Below are positions 14,748 to 22,700 of a stretch of DNA of 22,798 nt, piece after piece. Under the pieces are notes generated by a model, which made no database searches, had not been told where the DNA came from, and saw nothing but the letters and a program-made list of their open reading frames with translations. Made by a program: the position numbers and the translations under genes. The stretch is taken from NCBI GenBank assembly GCA_023231105.1, contig JALNWB010000052.1, positions 1 through 22,798 on the forward strand, in the 5' to 3' direction. This DNA is from Ignavibacteriaceae bacterium (lineage in GTDB: Bacteria; Bacteroidota; Ignavibacteria; Ignavibacteriales; Ignavibacteriaceae). How positions within the stretch are numbered: the first letter of the stretch is position 1; every line of letters begins with the position of its first letter.

Positions 14748-16550
14748 ATGGACAAAAGTTATCATTCATTTCATATTCCCGTAATGGGAATCGGCTTTTC
14801 AATCGATACTCCGATTCGTGTCGCCCACTTTGGAATTTCATCAGTAATTTCAATTGTAGATGATCTGCTTATCGAAAGAATCAGAAAATATTATTGCGAA
14901 AAGTTCAACTTTCCGTATCTCCCGATCATGCGCTACGAACCCGATGGAAGAGCAAAAAGAATAAGCGCTTATTTAGATGTCGTTTCTAAAATTGTTCAAC
15001 AGAAAATTGAAGAAATAAAAAAGCAGCCGTTTTTTGAACATAACGAAAAAAGCAAATATTTTGAAATGCTTCCGGAAAGCAGTCCATTAAAATCAGCTTA
15101 CGCAAAACTTTTGAAAATGAAAGATGATTTTGAACGAATCAATTTTGCCGATGAACTTACAAAATTAATGCATCCCGGTGCAATTGATGTAAACATTATG
15201 GCTAAAGTTGATAAAACTAATTACGACAAAGCCGGACAAATGCTAAGTGAAGAATTTAGTGATGCAAAGGCTGCACTGCGCGGCTTTGCAAATAGCTGTT
15301 TAAGCTCTTCTGTTGTTTTTTCTGCGGGGTTTAATAGAGGCTTGTATGGTTACATTTCAAAATTCCAAGACTTTTACAGAGATACGACTGGAGAATTGAA
15401 AAAGAAGATCACGATCAAAGTAAGTGATTTTCGTTCGGCATTGATTCAAGGAAAATTTCTGGCTTCAAAAGGATTAGAGATAAGTGAATTTAGAATTGAA
15501 TCGGGACTTAATTGCGGCGGACATGCATTTGCTTCTCAAGGATATTTACTCCCATCAATTTTAAAAGAATTCCGTGAGAAGAAAGAACTTTTAACAACAC
15601 AGCTTCAACCAATTGTTCAAAGCTTTTATGAAAAAGTTGGATTGGAATATCCTGAAAAAGCTAAAAAGAATGAACCTCTTATCACCGTTCAAGGCGGCGT
15701 TGGAACAGATGGTGAAGCAAAAAGATTAATCGAAGATTTCGGGTGCGACTCTATCGGCTGGGGAAGCCCGTTTTTATTGGTTCCCGAAGCTACATGCGTT
15801 GATAGCGATACTCTTGAATTATTAAAAAATGCAAAGAAGGAAGACCTTTATTTAAGTAACGCTTCACCTCTTGGTGTACCGTTTAATAATCTCCGTAATA
15901 CCGGTTCCGAAATTTGGACAAAAGAAAAATCTACACAAGCTAAACCTGGTTCATCATGTCCTAAAGGTTTTCTTGTCGCCGACAAGCAATTTTCAGACAA
16001 ACCAATTTGTAGTGCATCAACGGAATTTCTTGTAAAAAAATATGACTCGATTTCCGGCTTGGAAATTTCTTATCCTGAAAAAGAAGAGCTCAAAGAAAGA
16101 GCTGCCGAAAAAGTTTGTTTATGCGTACATCTCGGGAACAGCGCGCTACTTGCTCTCGGAATTCAAAAAAGAGGAATTGCTCCTCAAGCAATTTGTCCTG
16201 GACCAAATATCGTTTGGTGGAATAAAGAATATACTTTAAAAGAAATGATTGACCATATTTATGGCAGGGGCGAATCACTTGTGTCTAAAGAGCGTCCGCA
16301 CATGTTTTGCCAGGAAGTCGAATTGTATGTTAATTATTTTGAAAATCTTTTAAAAACGACAGAACTCAACGAAGCCGGAATAACCTATCTTAAGACATTT
16401 AAAGAAAATCTTGAATCGGGAATGGACTATATTCTTGAAATATCTTCAGCGAAGCCTTACAAAAATGAAAATCTAAAATCGATCCCCTCTTTCATCGCAG
16501 AACAAAGAAAAAAATTGGAACTCTTATTTACAAAGAAATTAGCTGCGTAG
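14748..16550 (+). CDS. Conserved-looking protein of unknown function, possible nitronate-monooxygenase-like TIM barrel, cysteine-rich
   Basis: I do not recognise a named family for this 600-residue soluble protein. It has no signal peptide or membrane segment. It opens with FHIPVMGIGFSIDTPIRVAHFG (about 8-29), which recalls the IP..G.GMS..P start of FMN-dependent nitronate monooxygenases. The middle has GLNCGGHA (253-260) and ITVQGGVGTDGEAKRL (312-327) followed by DSIGWGSPFLL (334-344), resembling the aGGH and phosphate-binding GGI..G......G...V..G..F motifs of that TIM-barrel family. The last third departs from it and carries cysteines at 404, 421, 457, 459, 483 and 521, some perhaps binding a metal or Fe-S cluster. 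The ATG at 14748 is chosen because sequence that looks conserved starts just after it; an ATG at 14724 is possible. A flavin-dependent oxidoreductase role is inference only. It ends in a terminator-like hairpin. Confidence 0.85.
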   Translation: MDKSYHSFHIPVMGIGFSIDTPIRVAHFGISSVISIVDDLLIERIRKYYCEKFNFPYLPIMRYEPDGRAKRISAYLDVVSKIVQQKIEEIKKQPFFEHNEKSKYFEMLPESSPLKSAYAKLLKMKDDFERINFADELTKLMHPGAIDVNIMAKVDKTNYDKAGQMLSEEFSDAKAALRGFANSCLSSSVVFSAGFNRGLYGYISKFQDFYRDTTGELKKKITIKVSDFRSALIQGKFLASKGLEISEFRIESGLNCGGHAFASQGYLLPSILKEFREKKELLTTQLQPIVQSFYEKVGLEYPEKAKKNEPLITVQGGVGTDGEAKRLIEDFGCDSIGWGSPFLLVPEATCVDSDTLELLKNAKKEDLYLSNASPLGVPFNNLRNTGSEIWTKEKSTQAKPGSSCPKGFLVADKQFSDKPICSASTEFLVKKYDSISGLEISYPEKEELKERAAEKVCLCVHLGNSALLALGIQKRGIAPQAICPGPNIVWWNKEYTLKEMIDHIYGRGESLVSKERPHMFCQEVELYVNYFENLLKTTELNEAGITYLKTFKENLESGMDYILEISSAKPYKNENLKSIPSFIAEQRKKLELLFTKKLAA

Positions 16551-16571
16551 ATTTTCCCTACACAGCTAATT
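16537..16571. terminator. Probable bidirectional terminator between convergent genes
   Basis: A 14-pair stem with one mismatch is formed by AATTAGCTG-C-GTAG and CTAC-A-CAGCTAATT around the 7-base loop ATTTTCC. The left arm overlaps the last codons and the stop of the plus-strand gene. The plus strand continues AAGTTTTCT, and the minus strand reads TTTCTTT after the stem, so modest T-rich tails exist both ways. Its place between two convergent genes, 10 bases from the end of the minus-strand gene, fits termination of both transcripts. Confidence 0.75.
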
Positions 16572-16580
16572 AAGTTTTCT

Positions 16581-17018
16581 CTATTTGACTTTGAAACCGT
16601 TTTCCTTTAGATTTTTTTTAGCTCCCGAAAGTGTTACTTCCTTCAAAGTCATTTTACAAAGCGGGCATTTCCCAGATGCATCAGAAATAACATTCCAATC
16701 CATTGGGCATTGAAAAACTTTTCCGTCTTTGTTTTTATCGATTGCTATTAGATCAATCTTCCCTTCACGCACGCTGGAAGTAGTCACTTCGCTTTTTTGT
16801 TTTTCCATTTTCACATTGTGCATATCGTGTTTCATATCCATTTTTTTTGTTGAATCACCGGATACGTCACTCACAGCTACAACATCTTTTTCCATTCCAC
16901 TACCGCAACAAGATGATTTATGCTCTTGTGCAAATGTTAAATTAGAAAACGAGTAAAACATTAATCCCGCCAAAATTAAAGTGGCAGAAAGAAAGTTTCG
17001 AGATTTTGTTGTGTTCAT
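16581..17018 (-). CDS. Small exported heavy-metal-binding-domain protein of the copper operon
   Basis: This is a 145-residue protein with an N-terminal signal peptide (about 1-30, hydrophobic LSATLILAGLMFYSF, likely cleaved near TFAQ). The mature part begins with a Cys-Cys motif (SSCCGSG, 36-41) and a Met/His/Asp-rich stretch (MDMKHDMHNVKM, 60-71), both of a kind that can bind copper. The C-terminal half is a heavy-metal-binding domain: FQCPMDW (102-108), then CPLC-M (118-123), closely like the domain in the neighbouring CusB-like adaptor. IDKNKDGK (93-100) resembles a calcium-loop DxNxDG motif but may simply be structural. The position at the end of the operon suggests a periplasmic metal carrier in the role CusF has in E. 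coli, though it is not homologous to CusF. AAGGAG lies 6 bases before the ATG. The last gene of the operon, it ends beside the terminator. Confidence 0.85.
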   Translation of the reverse strand: MNTTKSRNFLSATLILAGLMFYSFSNLTFAQEHKSSCCGSGMEKDVVAVSDVSGDSTKKMDMKHDMHNVKMEKQKSEVTTSSVREGKIDLIAIDKNKDGKVFQCPMDWNVISDASGKCPLCKMTLKEVTLSGAKKNLKENGFKVK

Positions 17019-17066
17019 TTTGAACTCCTTTTTTTTGATTGTTTATTGTTATTAATTATTCACTTA

Positions 17067-18350
17067 TTACATTTTCATTCCATCCATCTTATCTGAGGAT
17101 GTTTTCTTTTGTTCTGCCGGTGTTGAGGTTCCGCCATGTTGATGACCGGTTGGCATTCCGGTTTTAAGTTGACTTTCGGAATCGATCAGGAAACCGCCGG
17201 TTGCCGCAATTTCATCACCTTCATTTAAGCCGGAAAGGATTTGATATTTATCTCCGAAGCGATTTCCAATCTCAACATTGCGCGCTTCAAACATACCGTC
17301 TCCGGTTTTTACCCAAACAACAGACCGTTTCCCCGCGAAGATGACTGCATCTGCTGGAACGAGCAATCCTTCCCCGCCAACTTTAGTGAAAATTGTTTCT
17401 CCATACATCTGTGGTTTAAGTTTTCCGCCGTGATTAGGAAATTCGCTTCTAACTTTAACTGTTCTTGTTTGAGAATTAACGACCGGATAAATGAAAGTGA
17501 CTCTTCCATTAAATTCCTCGCCCGGGTAAGCGCGTAAGTGAAGTTTAACCGGACTTCCAACTTTTATATTAGCTAAATTATTTTCATTCACTTCCGATAT
17601 ATTCCAAAGAGTTGATAGTTCAGCTACATCATAAATCACCGTTCCTTCGTTAACATAAGCGCCCTCTTGCACTTTTTTCTCAATCACGGTTCCGCTTATT
17701 GGTGAAAAGTATTTTAGCATGAGATTTATTTCACGTGTCTTTTCAAGCGATTGGATCTGATCTGAAGTCAATCCGAAAATTTCCAATTTCTTTTTTGAAG
17801 CATTAATAAGCGAACTAGAATTTGATGCATTGCTTAACGCGATCAAATATTCATTTTGCGCTTGTACTAAATCCGGGCTATAAATTTCAAACAGCGCCTG
17901 ACCTTTCTTAATATAATCTCCAGTCTTATCAACAAGCAGTTTTTCAATTCTTCCGTTAAAACGCGCCGAAATTGTTTTGCGGTTGTTCTCAACAAAATCC
18001 AAATAACTATATGCAGTAACTTGTTCTTGAAGATTTTCTTTTTTAACTACAATTGTTGAAACGTTTGCGAGAAATTGTTTGTTGCCACTAAGCGAAACCA
18101 TGTTTGTCATATCTTTATCGGTCGCAGGTTCTTCTTTTTTATCTACAACTTTTTTGATTAGATCCATTCCGCAGATAGGACAAGCGCCGGGTCTATCAGC
18201 ATGAATTTGTGGATGCATGGGGCAAGTCCAATAATCTTTTTGTTTAATTACCGTGCTTTCATTCTTCCCAGTTTCTTCTGATTTTGAGCAGGCAGAAAAG
18301 ATGAAAGCAATAGCTACAAGTGGGATGAAGATATATCTAAATATTTTCAT
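17067..18350 (-). CDS. cusB: CusB-like efflux RND periplasmic adaptor lipoprotein with heavy-metal-binding domain
   Basis: This is the membrane-fusion adaptor linking the inner-membrane pump (cusA) to the outer-membrane channel (tolC-like gene) for copper or silver export. The mature part begins at the lipobox FSAC (Cys about 21), so it should be a lipoprotein. A heavy-metal-binding domain follows (CPMHP ... CPICGMDL, about 43-63). The adaptor core then shows the SARFNGRIEKL barrel-sandwich start, a helical hairpin (SPDLVQAQNEYLIAL onward), the second lipoyl half (FSPISGTVIEKKVQEGAYVNEG), a beta-barrel and a membrane-proximal domain. The C-terminal tail is His/Met-rich (GHQHGG ... DKMDGMKM). 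I start at the ATG at 18350 because AGAGGA is 6 bases upstream and the lipoprotein signal then begins at residue 1. The frame is open to an ATG at 18386, which would add 12 residues and spoil the signal peptide. Confidence 0.94.
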   Translation of the reverse strand: MKIFRYIFIPLVAIAFIFSACSKSEETGKNESTVIKQKDYWTCPMHPQIHADRPGACPICGMDLIKKVVDKKEEPATDKDMTNMVSLSGNKQFLANVSTIVVKKENLQEQVTAYSYLDFVENNRKTISARFNGRIEKLLVDKTGDYIKKGQALFEIYSPDLVQAQNEYLIALSNASNSSSLINASKKKLEIFGLTSDQIQSLEKTREINLMLKYFSPISGTVIEKKVQEGAYVNEGTVIYDVAELSTLWNISEVNENNLANIKVGSPVKLHLRAYPGEEFNGRVTFIYPVVNSQTRTVKVRSEFPNHGGKLKPQMYGETIFTKVGGEGLLVPADAVIFAGKRSVVWVKTGDGMFEARNVEIGNRFGDKYQILSGLNEGDEIAATGGFLIDSESQLKTGMPTGHQHGGTSTPAEQKKTSSDKMDGMKM

Positions 18351-18356
18351 TTTTGT

Positions 18357-18362
18357 TCCTCT
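18357..18362 (-). promoter_or_regulatory. Ribosome binding site deciding the cusB start
   Basis: AGAGGA on the minus strand, 6 bases before the ATG at 18350. The alternative upstream ATG at 18386 lies four bases after the stop of the preceding gene and has no comparable site. Confidence 0.7.
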
Positions 18363-18389
18363 ATTTATTTTAATAAAATTTTTCATAAA

Positions 18390-19724
18390 TTATTTAAGTT
18401 CACTTCCAACCATCATTTCAATTTCTGCAAGAACCATTTGCGTATCGGCTTGCGCCATGTAGAAATTCATGTGCTGCATTAATAACATGCGGTAAGAATC
18501 AATTACGGTTGTAACACCGGTTCTGTTGTTTTGATAAGCAGATACTTGCGATTCAGCGGCTTTGCTATAGAGCGGAATAACTTTGTCATAGTAAAGTTTT
18601 GTCAAATCAACAGCCGTGTTATATTTAAAAAGAGCTGCTTTTAATTGAGAATCCATTTCGCGCTGCATATCGGTCTTTTCATATTCGATGCTGCTTATGC
18701 CGGCGATTATTTCTTCTTCTTTCGCTTTGTATTTGTTGATTGACCAGGGCGCAAATGGGAGATTGATCGACGCCATCAGCGAATACATGTATTCTGTTTT
18801 GGGTTCAATCATCATTACGTCCGCTTTTGAAGTTAGAATCATACCGCGCGGCATTCTCATAAACATTCCTTGAACCATTAAATCGGGAATCAACTCGCGG
18901 TTATTAGCGTCAATCATTGCGTTGTTCATCTCGATCATTCGATCCATCTTTTTAAGTGATGGATTTGATGTCCTGAGTAGTTCTTCCAATTTTGATTGAG
19001 AAGATGAAAGTATTTCTGTTGAAAAATCTGTCACTGCAAAAACTTCTTTCGATTCAAGATTACGTCCGAGAAGTTTATTGATTTTATAAATCTCCGCTTC
19101 TTTTTGTTTTTCCAGAATTAAAAGCTGTGTTTCGTTCGATGCGATTTCGCTTTGCAGTGTAAGCATATCAGCTTGATTGATCTTGTTTGTGTAGTAAGAT
19201 GATTCAACCGATTTAATCACATCGTTTATGAAAGTAATATTTTTCTTCTGAACTTCGATCTTTCTATCAATCAACCAGAGTGTGTAGTAAGACATTTTAA
19301 CTTGTGCAATAAGGTTGATCTTATATATCTCATAATTATTTCCTTCAACCAGAGTATTTTTTCTTTCAACTTCCGCCATTGCATTTAACTTTCCACCAAG
19401 TGGAAACATCTGCGATAAACCAAAATTGTTTGAGATGGATTGATTGAGAACATCAATTGAATTTGTCGGCACTTGAGAAAATTCAACAGAAAGATTCGGC
19501 GCAGGAAGAGTGTTTATAGATTCGGTTCTCCTCTCCGATGCGGTAATTCTGTATTGAAGTGATTTCAACTGCGGATTATTTTTTAACGCTTCCGCTACTA
19601 AAGAATCAACTGACTGAGCCTTTGCCTCAATCATCAAAAGCGAAAGAAGAATTATCATTAATTTGGACATAAACAGATTGATAATCTGTTTTACATTTTC
19701 CATCAACCGTTTTCCATTAACCAT
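18390..19724 (-). CDS. TolC/CusC-family outer membrane efflux channel
   Basis: This is the outer-membrane component of the tripartite pump, expected to form a trimeric channel-tunnel through the periplasm. The 444-residue product has a signal peptide (about residues 19-36, MSKLMIILLSLLMIEAKAQ) with a longer basic leader if the first ATG is used. Two related halves follow with the long amphipathic helices typical of the outer membrane efflux protein family. Examples are VDSLVAEALKNNPQLKSLQYRI near the start and repeated Gln/Asn/Glu-rich coiled segments (INQADMLTLQSEIASNETQLL; AAESQVSAYQNNRTGVTTVIDSYRMLL). A lipobox is not seen, unlike E. coli CusC. The ATG at 19724 is preceded by AAGGAG with a 6-base spacer and overlaps the cusA 3' end by 8 bases. 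ATGs at 19703 and 19670 are alternatives. Metal-efflux role comes from the operon, not the sequence. Confidence 0.93.
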   Translation of the reverse strand: MVNGKRLMENVKQIINLFMSKLMIILLSLLMIEAKAQSVDSLVAEALKNNPQLKSLQYRITASERRTESINTLPAPNLSVEFSQVPTNSIDVLNQSISNNFGLSQMFPLGGKLNAMAEVERKNTLVEGNNYEIYKINLIAQVKMSYYTLWLIDRKIEVQKKNITFINDVIKSVESSYYTNKINQADMLTLQSEIASNETQLLILEKQKEAEIYKINKLLGRNLESKEVFAVTDFSTEILSSSQSKLEELLRTSNPSLKKMDRMIEMNNAMIDANNRELIPDLMVQGMFMRMPRGMILTSKADVMMIEPKTEYMYSLMASINLPFAPWSINKYKAKEEEIIAGISSIEYEKTDMQREMDSQLKAALFKYNTAVDLTKLYYDKVIPLYSKAAESQVSAYQNNRTGVTTVIDSYRMLLMQHMNFYMAQADTQMVLAEIEMMVGSELK

Positions 19725-22700
19725 TGTTTTCTCCTTCCTTCATCCAGTCTGCCATTTTGGAAATTTCAAGCGTGCCTTTTTTAAGCGCGTGTTCTTTCAT
19801 AATAGCAAACAGAATTGGTGTAACTACAAGTACATGAACTGCCGAAGTTAAAAGTCCGCCAATCATCGGAGCAGTGAGCGGTTTCATTACATCAGAGCCG
19901 GTGCCGGTTGCCCACATGATTGGAACAAGCCCAACCATTGCTGTAAAAACCGTCATCAGTTTTGGTCGTAATCTTAAAACCGAGCCTTCGACGGTTGCTT
20001 CATAAATATCAGCATTAGTTATCGGTCCCCTTTTTCCTTTTTGATGATCGCGTATTCTTCTATCCAAAGCTTCATGCAGATAAACAACCATTATAACACC
20101 GGTCTCAACTGCAATTCCGTAGAGCGCAATGAATCCAACCCAAACAGCAACCGAAAAGTTATAGTCAAGAATATAGATCATATACATCCCGCCGATAAGC
20201 GCAAATGGAACTGAGAGCATTACAACTCCGGCTTCCACGTAATTCTTTAGTGTCATATAAAGAAGAAGGTAGATCAACAAAAAAACTATAGGCATAATAA
20301 TTTCAATTGTCTGTTGAGCTCTTACTTTGCTTTCATACTGTCCGCTCCAAGTAAAAGAATAACCGGAGGGTAGTTTCAAACCATCTTCGATAACTTTTTT
20401 AGCATCAACCATTACGCTGCCCATATCGCGTCCGCGAGTGTTCATAAATACTATTGAACGAAGCATTCCGTTTTCGCTGCTTATCATTGGCGGACCTGTA
20501 ACTAAATTTATATCAGCTAATTCTGCAAGAGGAAGATATGTGACAGCATTTTGATTTGTACTTGTGAGAGAAAAATCATTTTGATTGCTCGGCGCTTGGG
20601 GAATAATACTTGCTTGATTTGAATTTCCCATTGAAGACATTCCGCCAGAGTTACCTTTATTCGTTCCGCCACCCATTGAACTTGAGGAAGATTGAGCCGC
20701 CATTGGATTTGATAATGCAACCGGAACGATTAAATTTTTCAACTCATCAATATTGTCGCGATAATCTTTTTGATAACGCATTCTTATCGGAAAACGCATT
20801 CTTCCTTCAATCACAACGCCAAGATTTTGCCCGCCGATTGCAGTTTCAATAATGTCTTGAAGATCGCGAATGTTCACACCATATCGTGCAGCTATTCCGC
20901 GTTTAATATTAAGATCGAGATAGTAGCCGTTCTGCACTCTTTCGGCAACAACATCTGCCGCACCGTTTACTTTCTTTAAAAGATTTTCTGCTTTGATAGC
21001 GTATGTTTCAAGCGTATCGAGATTTGGACCGAAAATTTTAAAGCCGATATCGGTTCTAACGCCGGTTGAAAGCATATTTATTCTGTTGATGATCGGCTGA
21101 GTCCATCCGTTGCGAACACCGGGGATTTGCAATTTGGAATCGAGTTCTGCAACAATGTCTTGTTTAGTTATACCGGGGCGCCATTCACTTTTTGGTTTAA
21201 GCAAGATTATTGTTTCAATCATGCTTAACGGTGCGTTGTCTGTTGCAGTTTCCGCCCGCCCGGTTTTTCCAAGTACGTGATGAACTTCTGGAACAGATTT
21301 AATGATCTTATCCTGCTCTTGAAGAATTCTATTTACTTCCGTGATGGAAGCGCCGGGAAGAGTTACCGGCATATAAAGAATTGAGCCTTCATCAAGCGGA
21401 GGCATAAATTCACTACCGGTATTAAGAATCATTGGAATTGTAATTAGAAGAGCAATCACATTTATTGCGATTGTAATCTTTCTGTGTTTGAGTACCCAAT
21501 GTATTACTGGTGCATAAAGTTTAATGAAAAAGCGTGTGGTTGGATTTTTATCTTCCGGTTTGAATTTACCGCGCATAAGCATAGTCATCAAAACTGGAAT
21601 AAGAGAAATAACTACAATCGCAGATCCGATCAGCGCAAATGATTTTGTGTAAGCAAGCGGATGAAATAATTTTCCTTCCTGCCCGGTTAACATAAATACC
21701 GGAAGAAAAGAAACAAGAATAATCAACTCTGAAAAGAAGATTGCTCTACCGACTTGTTTTGCTGAATCAATCGAGATACGTTTATATTCTTCAGGCGTTA
21801 ATTGTCCTTTCTCCTCAATCGCCTTAGCTAAATTTCTATATGCGTTTTCCACCAGTACAATGGAAGAATCGACTATTACCCCCACTGCTAAAATTATTCC
21901 TCCGAGTGACATGATGTTGGAAGAAATGCCAAACAAATACATAAGAATAAAAGCGATAAGAATTGCTATCGGCAGCTCGATCAAAATTCTTACAATACTT
22001 CTAAAGTGAAGAAGAAAAATCATCACCATTATGGAAACTGTGATTGACGCTTCTATTAAAGCCCGTTCGAGAGTTCCGACAGCTTCTTTAATCAACGTGC
22101 TTCTATCATAAGAAGCTACAATTTCAACACCGGGAGGTAAACCGGGAGTGATCTCTTTAATTTTTTCTTTCACGCGGTCTATAACTTTTTGTGCGTTCTC
22201 ACCGGTTCTCATTACAACGATTCCACCAACGACTTCTCCTTCCCCGTTCTTATCCAACGCGCCGCGGCGAATATCTCCACCCAAAGAAACTGAGGCAACA
22301 TTTTTAATAAGAATAGGAATTCCGTTTGAAGATGTTTTTATTACGGTGTTCTCAACATCCTCTTTTGATTTGATGTAACCTTGCCCGCGTACGAAATATT
22401 CCGCATCGCTTACTTCCAAGATTTTCCCGCCAACTTCATTATTGCTTCTTTGTACTGCGTTTACAACTTCAGCGACCGTTAAATTGTATGCGCGAAGGTC
22501 GTTCGGATTAACATCAACTTGATATTGTTTAACAAAACCGCCAATGCTTGCCACTTCAGCAACACCGTCAACCGAAGAAAGTTTGTAACGAATATACCAA
22601 TCTTGAATAGAGCGAAGTGCGCCGAGATCGTATCCTTTCCCTTCAACGGTGTACCAATAAACGTGTCCTACACCGGTTCCGTCCGGTCCAAGAGAAGGGA

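Noticed and set aside
18351..18386. Upstream ATG for the CusB-like adaptor
   Set aside because: It would put 12 charged residues ahead of a clear lipoprotein signal, and the internal ATG has its own ribosome binding site.
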